A DNA stretch of 64,000 bases from Siphonodentalium dalli (Eukaryota; Mollusca; Scaphopoda; Gadilida; Siphonodentaliidae): NCBI GenBank assembly GCA_032622095.1, contig CP136068.1:59044025-59108024 (forward strand), in the 5' to 3' direction. Positions 10,265 to 23,218 of this stretch are shown in pieces (position 1 is the stretch's first letter; every line of letters begins with the position of its first letter). The notes under the pieces were generated by a model. That model searched no databases. It saw only the letters and a program-made list of their open reading frames with translations, and was not told the DNA's origin. The position numbers were made by a program, and so were the translations under genes.

Positions 10265-13200
10265 AGCTCAACTTTACTTTGTAAAGTTTGAGCTATTGCC
10301 ATGGCTTTGTCGTCCGTCGTCCGTGTGTGCGTAAGGCGTCAACAATACAGGCTACAGGTCGTACCTTTGATCGGATCATTATGAAATTTGTCACAGCTGT
10401 TGACATCAACATTTGTACCGGAATTATTCATTTTGGGGTCATTCGGAAAAAAAACATGGCAGTCAGCGGCCATCTTAGATTTCAAAATTCAATCCATTAG
10501 CACGGGCTACAGGCCGTACTGTTCGTCTGATCATCATGAAATTTGTCATGGATGTTAATATTGACATGTAGATGGGAACGAGTAATTTTGGGGTCATTCG
10601 GCCAAAAAATATGGCCGCCAGCAGCCATCTTCGATTTTACTCTTTGTATGACTAAATCCTTTAGCACGGGCTACAGGTCGTACCTTTGGTCAGATCATCA
10701 TAAAATTAGTCATGGATGTTAACAATGACATGTAGATGGGAACGAGTCATTTTTGGGTTATTCGGACAAAAAACATGGCCGCCAGCAGCCATCTTGGATT
10801 TTAATCTTTGTATGACTAAATCCTTTAGCACGTGCTACAGGTCATACCTTAGTCTGATAATCATGAAATTAGTCATGGCTGTTCAAATTGGAATGTAGAT
10901 GGGAACGAGTCATTTTGGGGTCATTCGGACAAAAAACATGGCCACCAGTGGCCATCTTTGTTTTCAAAATTCAATCCATTAGCACGGGCCACAGGTCGCA
11001 TTCTTCGTCTGATCATCATGAAATTTGACATGGATGTTAATATTGACATGTAGATGGGAACGAGTCATTTTGGGGTCATTCGGCCCAAAAACATGGCCGC
11101 CAGCAGCCGTCTTGGATTTTACTCTTTGCATGACTAAATCCTTTAGCACGGGCTACAGGTCGTACCTTTGGTCCGATCATCATAAAATTTGTCATGGCTG
11201 TTGAAATTGGAATGCAGGTGGGAACGAGTCATTTTGGGGTCATTCGGACAAAAAACATGGCCGCCAGTGGCCATCTTGCATTTAAAAATTCAATCCATTA
11301 GCACGGGCTACAGGTCGTACTGTTTGTCTGATCGTCATGAAATTTGTCATGGATGTTAATATTGACATGTAGATGGGAACGAGTCATTTTGGGGTCATTT
11401 GGCCCAAAAACATGGCCGCCAGCAGCCATCTTGGATTTTACTCTTTGTATGACTAAATCCTTTAGCACGGGCTACAGGTCGTACCTTTAGTCTGATCATC
11501 ATAAAATTTGTCATCCATGTTAACAATGACATGTAGTATGGAACGAGTCATTTTGGGGTCATTCGGCCAAAAAACATGGCCGCCAGCAGCCGTCTTGGAT
11601 TTTACTCTTTGCATGACTAAATCCTTTAGCACGGGCTACAGGTCGTACCTTTGGTCCGATCATCATAAAATTTGTCATGGCTGTTGAAATTGGAATGTAG
11701 ATGGGAACGAGTTTGAGCTATTGCCATGGCTTTGTCGTCCGTCGTCCGTGTGTGCGTGTGTGCGTAAGGCGTCAACAATGCAGTCTACAGGTCGTACCTT
11801 TGATCGGATCATTATAAAATTTGTCATAGCTGTTGACATCAACATTTAGACTAGAATGATTCATTTTGGGGTCATTCGGTAAAAAAACATGGCCGCCAGT
11901 GGCCATCTTGCATTTCAAAATTCAATCCATTAGCACGGGCTACAGGGCGTACTGTTTGTCTGATCGTCATGAAATTTGTCATGGATATTAATATTGACAT
12001 GTAGATGGGAACGAGTAATTTTGGGGTCATTTGGCCCAAAAACATGGCCACCAGCAGCCATCTTGGATTTTACTCTTTGTATGACTAAATTCTTTAGCAC
12101 GGGCTACAGGTCGTACTTTTAGTCTGATCAACATAAAATTTGTCAAGAATGTTAATAATGACATGTAGATGGGAAAGAGGCATTTTGGGGTCATTCGGTC
12201 AAAAAACATGGCCGCCAGCAGGCATCTTTGATTTCACTCTTTGTATGACTAAATCCTTTAGCACGGGCTACAGGTTGTACCTTTAGTCCGATCATCATAA
12301 AATTTGTCATGGCTGTTGAAATTGGAATGTAGATGGGAACGAGTCATTTTGGGGTCATTCGGACAAAAAACATGGCCGCCAGCGGCCATCTTGGATTTCA
12401 AAATTCAATCCATTAGCACGGGCCACAGGTCGTACTGTTCGTCGGATCATCATGAAATTTGTCACGGATGTTAATATTGACATGTAGATGGGAACGAGTA
12501 ATTTTGGGGTCATTTGGCCCAAAAACATGGCCGCCAGCAGCCATCTTGGATTTTACTCTTTGTATGACTAAATCCTTTTGCACGGGCTACAGGTCGTACC
12601 TTTAGTCTGATCATCATAAAATTTGTCATGGCTGTTGAAATTGGAATGTAGATGGGAACGAGTCATATTGGGGTCATTCGGACAAAAAACAATGGCCGCC
12701 AGTGGCCATCTTGGATTTCAAAATTCAATCCATTAGCACGGGCCACAGGTCGTACTGTTCGTCTGATCATCATGAAATTTGTCATGGATGTTAATATTGA
12801 CATGTAGATGGGAACGAGTAATGTTGGGGTCATTCGGCCTAAAAACGTGCGGCCAGCAGCCATCTTGGATTTTACTCTTTGTATGACTAAATTCTTTAGC
12901 ACGGGCTACAGGTCGTACCTTTAGTCTGATCATCATCAAATCTGTCATGGTTGTTAATATTGACATGTAGATGGGAACGAGTCATTTTGGGGTCATTCGG
13001 CCCAAAAACATGGCCGCCAGCAGCCATCTTGGATTTTACTCTTTGTATGACTAAATCCTTTAGCACGGGCTACAGGTCGTACCTTTAGTCTGATCATCAT
13101 AAAATTTGTCATGGATGTTAACAATGACATGTCATTCGGGAAAAAAACATGGCCACCAGTGGCCATCTTGGATTTCAACATTCAATCCATTAGCACGGGC

Positions 13201-15403
13201 TACAGGTCGTACTGTTCGTCTGATCATCATGAAATTTGTCATGGATGTTAGATGGGAACGGGTAATTTTGGGGTTGTTCAGCCAAAAAACATGGCTGCCG
13301 GCAGCCATCTTGGATTTCAAGATTCAATCCATTGGCGCGGGCTACAGGTCGTACTGTTCGTCTGATCATCATGAAATTTGTCATTGATGTTAATAATGAC
13401 ATGGCCACCGGCAGCCATCTTAGATTTTACTCTTTGCATGACTAAATTCTTTGGCACGGCCTACAGGTCGTACCTTTGGTCAGATCATCATAAATTTTTT
13501 CATGGATGTTAATAATGACATGTAGATGGGAACGAATCATTTTGGGGTCATTCGGCAAAACAACATGGCCGCCAGCAGCCATTTTGGATTTTACTCTTTG
13601 TATGACTAAATCTTTTAGCACGGGCTACAGGTCGTACCTTTAGTCTGATCATCATGAAATTTCTCATGGCTGTTGAAATTGGAATGTAGATGGGAACGAG
13701 TCATTTTGGGGTCATTCGGACAAACAACATGGCCACCAGTGGCCATCTTGGATTTCAAAATTCAATCCATTAGCACGGGCTACAGGTCGTACCTTTGGTC
13801 TGATCATCATGAAATTTGTCATGAATGTTAACATTGACATGTAGATGGGAACGAGTAATTTTGGAGTAATTTCGGCCCAAAAACATGGCCGCCGGCAGCC
13901 ATCTTAGATTTACTCTTTGCATGACTAAATTCTTTGGCACGGCCTACAGGTCGTACCTTTGGTCGGATCATCATAAAATGTGTCATGGATGTTAACAATG
14001 ACATGTAGATGGGAACGAGTAATTTTGGGGTCATTCGGCAAAAAAACATGGCCGCCAGCAGCCATTTTGGATTTTACTCTTTGTATGACTAAATCCTTTA
14101 GCACGGGCTACAGGTCGTACCTTTAGTCTGATCATCATGAAATTTGTCATGGCTGTTGAAATTGGAATGTAGATGGGAACGAGTCATTTTGGGGTCATTC
14201 GGACAAACAACATGGCTGCCAGCGGTAATCTTGGATTTCAAAATTCAATCCATTAGCACGGGCTACATGTCGTACCTTTGGTCTGATCATCATGAAATTT
14301 GTCATGAATGTTAACATTGACATGTAGATGGGAAACGACTAATTTTGGGGTCATTCGGCCAAAAAACATGGCTGCCGGCAGCCATCTTGGATTTCAAGAT
14401 TCAATCCATTGGCGCGGGCTACAGGTCGTACTGTTCGTCTGATCATCATGAAATTTGTCATTGATGTTAATAATGACATGTAGATGGGAACGACTAAATC
14501 CTTTGGCGCGGGCTACAGGTCGTTGCGTTGGTCGGAAGTTTATGAAATTTGTCATGGATGTTAACACTGACATGTAGATGGGAACGAGTGATTTTGGGGT
14601 CGTTTGGCCGAAAAAACATGGCCGCCAGCAGCCATCTTGGATTTTACTCTTTACATGACTAAATCCTTTTGCGCGGGCTACAGGTTGTACCTTGGTCTAA
14701 TCTTTATGAAATTTGTCATGAATATTGACATTGACATGTAGATGGGAATGAGTCATTTTGGGGTCATTCGGCCAAAAAACATGGCCGCTGGCAGCCATCT
14801 TGGATTTCAAGTTTCAATCCATTGGCGCGGGCTACAGGTCGTACTGTTCGTCTGATCATATGGATGTTAATAATGACATGTAGATAGGAACGAGTGATTT
14901 TTGAGTCGTTCGGCCAAAAAACATGGCCGCCAGAAGCCATCTTGGATTTTACTCTTTGCATGACTAAATCCTTTTGCGCGGGCTACAGGTTGTACCTTGG
15001 TCTAATCTTTATGAAATTTGTCATGAATGTTGGCATTGACATGTAGATGGGAATGAGTCATTTTGGGGTCATTCGGCCGAAAAACATGGCCGCTGGCAGC
15101 CATCTTGGATTTCAAGTTTCAATCCATTGGCGCTGGGTACAGGTCGTACTGTTCGTCTGATCATCATGAAATTTGTCATGTATGTTAATAATGACATGTA
15201 GATGGGAACGAGTCCTATTGGGGTCAATTTGCCAAAAAACATGGCCGCCAGCAGCCATCTTGTATTTTACTCTTTGCATCTCTAAATCCTTTGGCGCAGG
15301 TTAGACATTTCAATTAGCACCTTTCCTATTCCTCCATTTACTGTCAACCATTAAATTATTCCCCTACCTAAGTTGAGCTACAGTGTCATTGACACTTTCA
15401 TTT
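10265..15403 (+). repeat. Hairpin-headed repeat, family B, with a ~5-kb core array
   Basis: The cap AGCTCAACTTTACTTTGTAA AGTTTGAGCT is a hairpin (AGCTCAAC/GTTTGAGCT arms). It is followed by a short GTCCGTCGTCC stretch and then about thirty cores of about 150-168 bp. Core phrases are GGGCTACAGGTCGTACC, GATCATCATGAAATTTGTCA, GTAGATGGGAACGAGTCATT and AACATGGCCGCCAGCAGCCA. Two subtypes alternate irregularly: one ends ACTCTTTGTATGACTAAATC, the other TTCAAAATTCAATCCATTAG. A second head is embedded at 11712. The 3' end is GTGTCATTGACACTTTCATT T. The architecture recalls bivalve pearl-type or non-autonomous Helitron-like elements with tandem cores (inference). The many ORFs reading through it are by-products of the repeat. 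Confidence 0.85.
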
Positions 15404-16560
15404 ATATAACTAGGTTTAAGACAAACAATTGTTAACAATTTGCCAACAAGTGCATATTAAAAATATTCCAGAGACATTTTGTTTCCATGCACTATTTAAA
15501 TGAATAGTTTAGCTCTGTTTAGCGGCTGTATTGGCAATTAAAGTGAAATTGTTTGAGCGCAATCGCAATTTGCTATACGTCGACAATAGGCAAGTTAAAC
15601 TAGTTGGGAAGGCATCACGAAGAACTCGAAACATCTAATGGAAATTATTCTAATCCTTCAATTTTATTTTTTTATTACTCCGCCTTCTCTCCGGTGTGTC
15701 TACTAGTGGTCAATTGAACAACAAAGTTATACAGAACTCAGTACTTACTTTGAGGTGATAAATCCGTCGGCCATTTGTACACTAAAAATAGTAACCACGT
15801 GACCGAGTTTGGTGGCCCTGGAGTTGCAGACGACGCAAGGATATATTTCACGAAAGCTGAGCTTGAATGAAATTTCACTATGCTCTGACTGCAACAAGTT
15901 TGATAAATGATTCTAGATGATGCAAGTTCTGTTCTGTATCTATTCCATTCCCTTGTGGCAGATAAGTTTATACCATGACCCTGAATATGTCTACCATTGA
16001 TACTTTATCTATCTTTATTGTGATTTAAGTCTGATCTAAAACCGGTAAGTTTCTGTTCATCACCCGAATCGGATTGTTGAAGTCATCACTCTTTGGAAAC
16101 AATGTCAACTCAAATTAGTTTCAGCTTGTATACCGTGCAACAATATGTATTCAATGGCTGGTACTCCATTGAATACATGTGTCTCACATGTGTCTCATGT
16201 CAACGGGTGTGGAATAAAAAACCTTGTGGTGCTTATAGTCACCATCAGTTTAGACCATTGGTGTAAGGGTTTTGTGAGCATCTAGTGTGATAATAATCAC
16301 CATCCCTTACCAGTGTGGCTCTATATTTATACTGTACCCCCACAAACGAAGTAAATGGTTGGTAATCTGGATTACTTGCTTCCAGTCCTCCATTCATGAC
16401 CGTCCATCCAAGCAGATATCTAAGTGATAGTTTATCAGACATCAATCATATTTGGAAAGGATGTTGGCCATCATGGGGGCTTTAAGATAAGTCTCAGTTA
16501 TGTTGGTTACATTTGCCGTTTTAGATTTACTTCTCTTTATTCAACTGGAAATGTTGAATT
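15404..16560. other. Intron 1 sequence; mostly unique
   Basis: No gene recognised. It contains the 49-bp segment 15696-15744, which recurs exactly, in inverted orientation, at 19908-19956. Confidence 0.5.
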
Positions 16561-16920
16561 TTAGTCCAGTTTGATATGGTGAGGGACGGTTCCGGGTGGG
16601 CAGCAACAACCTATATAATATAGCCATTTATCGATGGATTCTGACAATTTTTTGTTTATGAGTTGTCATGTGGGACAGCTGTATACAGAAAATCGGATCC
16701 GCCCCGACTTTCTAACCAGAGTTATGCCACTTGTTTCTATTTCTAGAAATTTGATATTCGTTAGTTTGACATTGCTTATTGCCGTTGCTAATTTTGAGGA
16801 CATCTTAGTGCGATAACATGAACAAACATCAACCAATTTCATTCATATTTGGTTTAATATTGATCTCTTACAACTGATATCTCGAACGAGTTCGAAAACC
16901 AGATTTTTCCGATCCTTTTT
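16561..16920 (+). repeat. Family D core(s), left part of an interrupted copy
   Basis: Phrases such as GATAACATGAACAAACATCA and GAGTTCGAAAACCAGATTTT match family D at 19590-20400. The copy is cut at the T-run 16916-16920 by a family A element and resumes at 19523 with ACCTGAGTTACAGCCC. Confidence 0.65.
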
Positions 16921-19522
16921 AGCTCACCTGAGACGAAGTCTCCGGTGGAGCTATAGTCATCCCTCCTCGTCCGTCCATCCGTCCGTCCATCAAGAATCAT
17001 CTTCTTCTCCAGAACTATTAGACCGAAAGGATTCATATTTGATGTGGATGTTCCCTAGGTGCCTCACATTCAGATTTGTTCAAATGAGGTCACCAGGTCA
17101 ATTAGTTGCGAAACCAGGGGCATAACTCTATTCCTCCATGGTAATTCTTAGAACGACTTCTTGTCTAGAACCATTGGGCCGATTAAGCTTATATGTTGTC
17201 CTTGGATGACTGGGGTTCCGATTTGTTCAAATGGGGTAAAAAAAAACATGTTAAAAAATTAGAAAAACCAACACCATTGTAACATTCGCAGAGTTATGAA
17301 AATCATTATTGAAATCATGGAAACCTTCCCTTTCCATCACCCTCCCCCCACATGACCCAGACCACCACCCTGCCCCCAACCAACAGCACCCCACCCCATC
17401 TCATCTCCCAACTCACCTCTCCCACCAGCAGATTCAGTCAATTGTATTATCTCCAGACAGAGAGAGTAAATAATACACAGTCATCAATTGAGATGTTATC
17501 TGGCAGACATGTGTAAACAACTGCTCAGCTAGCACTCATGCCAGTGTGTGTCATTAAAACCAAATCAAAACAAATTGTTGTTCCCAAACCTGAATTTAGT
17601 GTGTCTGACATTTGCAGGATGAGGTCACCAGACGGTGAATTTTATAGTAATGCTACCAGGCTAGCATCACCAAATATACTATCCACGGACCTCATTCTGT
17701 ATAGGCCTCATCTTCTGGGAAGTATATAGGGTCTTAAATTGACATTTTTACTTACTTTTTCCCTTCTGTTCAGTTTCTATATCCCCTAATTTGCAGAAGA
17801 TAAAATGCATAATTGAGGTGCCCATCACCAACTTTAACTGGAGAACTGTTCCTATGTCTCCCATAGCAGTTGAGGTCTAAACAGAATGAGGTGATTTGGT
17901 GATGCTAGCCACCTTGCAGGATTGCGTCACTAAATTCATCCTTTGGGGACCTCATTCTGCCAGACACTATATTCAGACTTGGCTGTTCGAATATTATTTT
18001 ATTAACCACCAGTATCCAGATGAACTCATTATACCCTGATTTTGCAAAGAAAACGTCGGGGGTATATTGGATTGAATTTGTCTGTCTCTCTGTCAGACTG
18101 TTCTCCCATCCATCCATCTGTCAGGATGTATTTCCATCCGTCCATCAATTGTATTCTACTCCAAATACATATTAAAGACCGTATAGGTTTATATATTTTG
18201 GTGTGGATTTCCCCTATGTGATCACATTCAGATTTGTTCAAATAAGTTCATCAGGTCAAATAGGTGAGAAGCCAGGGCCATAACTCTTTTCCACCATACC
18301 ATAGTAATTCGTCCAGGAGATATTGGTCGACCTCTGCACCTCTTTCACATTTCAGAGGCCAGCTAGGCCGCCATATTGGATTCTGGTGTCGGATTTTTGG
18401 CTAATTTGTAAGGGTTGTATATTAGCATAACGAATCGAACGGAAAGCAAGACCGCATGTGATATCATCTTTACTTTAATGGCGATCAAAGAGACCCGGTG
18501 CATATACAAAAAATGGCCGCCATGATGGACGCCATCTTGTCTGGAGTCTCTGCGGCCACTTTTTTTTCTTGTTATTAAACAACCGAAAAAAATTAGAGGA
18601 GACATTAAGAAAAAAAATTAGTGGGGTGAAGTTGAGTCTGGGGGGGGGGGGGGCGGGGGGTGCAGAGGTCGACCAATATCTCTTGGACTAAATTATTAAA
18701 ACATTTTCTTCTCAAGAACCATCGGGCCTATTTAGCCTATGTTTGGTATGGAGAGTCCTTCAGTGACTGGGGTTCAGATTTGTTTAGATTTGGGGTCATT
18801 TTAGGTAATTTTTTAGGAAAATCTACCGTTTGAAATTACTAGATGAATGGATCTCATAGATGGGGATTCACGTTTGTTCAAATAGTGGCAGAGATAAGAG
18901 ATTTAACTTTCAACCAGCCACCCTACCTGTATCTATGCTGTTTGATACTGGTATAACAATATATAGATTCCTATTGATTTCTAAGCTGCCTGGGTTGGGG
19001 GCAATGGGGTGGAAGAGGGGTGTGGTTTTGACCCCCCTACTTTGATCAAAATTTTCTAACAGTTAGAAATTTATTGCCTGATACAACATTAGTTGTAGAT
19101 TTGATTTTTCAACCAGTAACAGTCCATATTTTCCTACTTTGGGTTAAACTGTAGGACCGAAATGGCCACACATTTTAATTTTATGGTGGATATCAGGTTG
19201 GAAATTTCCAAGTTTGAGAGCTTGAAGTAACAGTTGTAAAATTTCATTCTAAGAGGAATGTGCAAAAGGAATTTTGTGAACTTAGGACGGTGGTCTGGTT
19301 GTCTTGTTTAAAAAGGGTAAGGGGTTTGATATTTGTCAGTGATGTGCAATTAAAAATTTCAAGGTGAAGAGCCTTGCTTATCTGAGAACCATCAGCTATG
19401 TCCCTGTTTAGAATTACTTGTCTTAAGGGATTTTGACAATTACTGACTGTTGTAGTCTTCAGAGTCCTAGTTTTCTCAGTCTTTACAGTCAGGTGGGTGA
19501 CCCAATGTCATTGACTGTTTTG
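16921..19522 (+). mobile_element. Hairpin-headed repeat, family A, copy 3, inserted in family D
   Basis: Starts with the A cap directly after TTTTT and ends CATTGACTGTTTTG directly before TTACCTGAG. The uninterrupted family D sequence reads GATCATTTTTACCTGAG. The junction is therefore exact and is consistent with insertion in the T-run with TT on both sides and no terminal inverted repeats. Internal cores, foldback units (17616-17960) and a GTC-rich family F-like piece (18050-18150) are present. It is itself interrupted by 18309-18690. Confidence 0.75.
18309..18690. mobile_element. Short TIR element, 382 bp, AAT target duplication
   Basis: The ends are TCGTCCAGGAGATATTGGTC and GACCAATATCTCTTGGACTA, with AAT on both sides (18306-18308 and 18691-18693). 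The empty site ATAGTAATTATTAAAAC matches uninterrupted family A (ATAGTAATTCTTAAAAT). Its interior (AGGCCGCCATATTGGATTCT and on) matches the arms of 28060-33046, so it is a deletion derivative of the same family. Confidence 0.8.
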
Positions 19523-20426
19523 TTACCTGAGTTACAGCCCTTAGTTTGTCTTCATCGTTATTTATAGTATTATTTTTAAATGTTTGAGCGCGATAACTCG
19601 AACAAACGTCAACCAATTACATCCATATTTGGTATATGAATCTTTCACAACAACATGTTCGAAAACCAGATTTCTCTGATCATTTTTACCTGAGATATAT
19701 TTTGAACATATTTATGACCGTTAGCGCGAACACTTGAACAAACATCAGCTGATTACATTAATATTTGACATTTGGTCCTTTCACAAAAATATCTCGATCG
19801 AGTTCGAAAACCAGGTTTGTCCAATTTATTTTACCTGAGTTATGGCCATTAGTTTGTCTTTATTAGTCAATTTTTTTCAAAAAGTCGACTTATGGTTTGA
19901 CGATGTCGTACTGAGTTCTGTATAACTTTGTTGTTCAATTGACCACTAGTAGACACTACTGACTGTTGTAGTCTTCAGAGTCCTAGTTTTCTCAGTCTTT
20001 ACAGTCAGGTGGGTGAGCCTAATGTCATTGACTGTCTTGTTACCTGAGTTACAGCCCTTAGTTTGTCTTCATCGTTATTTATAGTATTATTTTTAAATGT
20101 TTGAGCGCGATAACTCGAACAAACGTCAACCAATTACATCCATATTTGGTATATGAATCTTTCACAACAACATGTTCGAAAACCAGATTTCTCTGATCAT
20201 TTTTACCTGAGATATATTTTGAACATATTTATGACCGTTAGCGCGAACACTTGAACAAACATCAGCTGATTACATTAATATTTGACATTTGGTCCTTTCA
20301 CAAAAATATCTCGATCGAGTTCGAAAACCAGGTTTGTCCAATTTATTTTACCTGAGTTATGGCCATTAGTTTGTCTTTATTAGTCAATTTTTTTCAAAAA
20401 GTCGACTTATGGTTTGACGATGTCGT
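19441..20426. repeat. Direct tandem duplication (469 bp) with inserted junction sequence
   Basis: Copy 1 is 19441-19909 and copy 2 is about 19957-20426. They are almost identical: family A tail, family D cores and a D head. Between them lie 47 extra bases. Together with the preceding GT these form an exact 49-bp reverse complement of 15696-15744. Confidence 0.85.
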
Positions 20427-21130
20427 TAGGCGGGCACCAGACTGTTAGCGTGATATCTCAAACAAACGCAAAACAATTTCATTTATTTATTGGTACAATA
20501 TCTCGAACAAGTTCGAAAACCAGGTTTGCCCAATCTTATACACGAGTTATGAGACTTAGTTTGTCTATGTTAAACTATTTTGATCATTCTCGATAACTCA
20601 ATCAAACTTTGACCCATTTCAACGATATTCTGTATATGTGTATAAAAATATATGTATAGATGGAAGCTATCGAATTTGAATGATTTTCGATGAAAAACAT
20701 GGCTGCATGCATCACTAAATCATTTAGCACACCCCACAGAGCATATCCCTCATCCGATCATCTGGGATTTTAATCTTTGTATGACTAAATCCTTTAGCAC
20801 ACCTTACAGGTCACATTTCTCATCCAATCGTCACCAAACTTCATATGAATCTTCGGGTGACCTCTAGATGGGAGCCTCGATTTTTCCTGAAATTCATAAA
20901 ATAAAACATGGCCGCCAATAATTATTTTGCATCAGATCCACTCTTTTTGGCATCAGATCCACTCTAGTACAAGCGCCATCTTCCGACGCGCACCCCTTGT
21001 TCCAAGTTCTGTTAAAAAACATGGTCGCCAGTGGCCATCTTTGATTTTTGACTAAATCCTTTAGCACACACAACAGCATATCCCTCATCCGATCATCATC
21101 AAACTTCATATGGATCTTCGAGGTGACCTC
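20427..21130 (+). repeat. Family D core followed by B-like cores, interrupted copy
   Basis: D-type phrases run to about 20690. Then come phrases related to family B: AAAACATGGCTGCATGCATC, TGACTAAATCCTTTAGCACA and GTGACCTCTAGATGGGAGCC. The B-like part is split at 21131-21132 by the element at 21133-25621 and resumes at 25622. Confidence 0.6.
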
Positions 21131-22066
21131 TACACTGCAAAAATAAATGTTCGTTTTTGAACACTAAAATTGCAACAGATATTGAACACGTTCATGTGTT
21201 CAATCTTAAACACTTGTGTTCAAATATGATAACACTAGCGTTCAAATTGTCTATACACACTGGTGTTCAGATTCATAAAGCCAGTGTTCAACTTATAACA
21301 ATAGTGTTCAACACAGTCTGAGTAAACTCATACCTAAATATTCATTACAACATTGAATATTAGGTCTGACGGATAACATCGCTATCTCATTTCCAAGTCC
21401 TCGGGATTCCGTAATCTGATTGATTGCGTAAATTATTTTCCGTCCAATGAAACTGTATGGGTTAATAAACAAGTGTTAGTGGGCGGAGACTCCCATAATG
21501 TCACCTCTAAATATAGTAACAGAGCGGAATTTCGTCGGTACGATTCCGATTAATTTGAAGGATGTGCTGGACCTGATAGATAGGCCTGCGTATGGTACCA
21601 ACTTGGCCTCCCATAAATATAAATAGAACTCACTCATGTCCGTGTATTTGATTTACTTTATTGTAACCTGGTTTGCAAATCAAATTATTTGTCGTAAAAA
21701 AGTCATTTGAAAGTTAAACACCGTGGAAATGACTTAATTTTATGCTTTTAAATAGTTCTAAAGGCGACTAAAGCATCATTTTTGATGACGACCTTAGTTT
21801 TTGCTCTCGGATGCAGCTTTCCCGTTGATGCAGCGAGTTCATCTCCCGAAAAAGAATAGTCGCACACACGACAAATATTATCTTCTGTAAGTTTATGTCG
21901 CGACACAGGCCTTCTATGGGTTGATGAGTCGGCCATTGTTATTGCGAAGCACAACAAATAACACGTGGGGACACCTGTCAATCATCGATGTATTTTTAAA
22001 AATCCGTGACGTCATTTTGGGGAAGCTCTTCGCTGAATAGAAATGGTTTTGGCGACATTAGCTCCA

Positions 22067-22091
22067 GACTCTATATTTCAAATATAGAGTC
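22067..22091. repeat. Perfect 25-nt palindrome
   Basis: GACTCTATATTT, then C, then AAATATAGAGTC. It lies just before the second GTTCAA motif cluster of the enclosing element. Confidence 0.8.
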
Positions 22092-22399
22092 GACGTTCAC
22101 CCAGACTGTGTTCAACACACCAGTGTTCAACAAAGTTAACACTAGTATTCAACATTTGAACGCCTAATGGTGTTCAGAACACATGCAACATATATTAAAC
22201 GCTAAATTAGCATTCAAATGGGCAATATTGAACACTAGTGTTAAGATTTTAGTAATAATTGTCAACACTGACATTAATAGGAGGTAAATATTGATGTTCA
22301 ACGCAACCATAAACTAGAATGGAATATATTTGAATACCTTAAATGTACCCAATGGGTATAACCGTATACCCGTTTCATAACTGGAGCTTCTTGAAATTT

Positions 22400-22560
22400 T
22401 GAGAAGACGCTGTGCCAATACATTCTCTTATATATGCGAGTTCCACATAGGGAGCCTTGCATAATTATATAAGATAACACATTAGATTAAAAATATTTAC
22501 CTTTACCTTGTATGCCTAATTCAGTGCATTCTCTTATATATGCGAGGCTTCCTGTGGAAC
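22400..22560. repeat. Paired hairpin repeat (copy 2)
   Basis: CATTCTCTTATATATGCGAG occurs at about 22420 and 22522, separated by AAAATATTTACCTTTACCTT. This matches the order seen at 6890-7071. Confidence 0.6.
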
Positions 22561-23218
22561 TTTGTGTAAATGTACAATCAATGTTCAGACTACAGTGCTG
22601 CGTATATATACATTCGATAGTTGAGATGTGCATTCAAATTTGAATGGTTCAAGGATAATTTCCCCATGTTATGTACAAGCGATGCAAGCGAAAATCTCAG
22701 CTGTGATTAATCATTTGTAACATTCTAGGCTTGTAATTTGTTAGAACATTGGACCAGTTCTAACTGGTAATTTGGGAGTCAACTCACGGAAGTGACAGCG
22801 AGGTGTTAAAATTATGAGTTGTTTAATGAAAACAAGATGTAACAACAATATGGTCTATATCACCGTAAATGAGTTTTTTAATTATAACAAGATGGTAACA
22901 ATATGGTCAATATCACTGTAAATGTACATGTATGTTGGTGTGTGCATGGCTGGACAGCGGTCTCCAAAAGGTGTCCGCATCTGATGGTGATATCGAGCGA
23001 GAGATCGAATGATAATATTCTCCTGGTCAGCTGACTGTGTCATATATAGTTCATGCACATCAAGTGTTTTCCTAGAATCACGATAGTCAGCTCGCTTTTC
23101 CATTCTATCACTGCACTGGATCACATATCGGCGCACACTAGTCCATTGTAACAGGTCATTGTTCATTATTACTGTTGATCACTGTATCCTCTGAAACCAA
23201 CATTCACCACAAATTGTT

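Noticed and set aside
10288-14961. Many 60-90-residue ORFs on both strands
   Set aside because: All are readings through the family B core array (for example repeated SILTSMTNFMMIRR-type peptides).
10265-15403. Centromeric or satellite DNA
   Set aside because: The array has a defined hairpin head and a defined tail, matching the ends of a dispersed element, so it is an expanded element rather than a free satellite.
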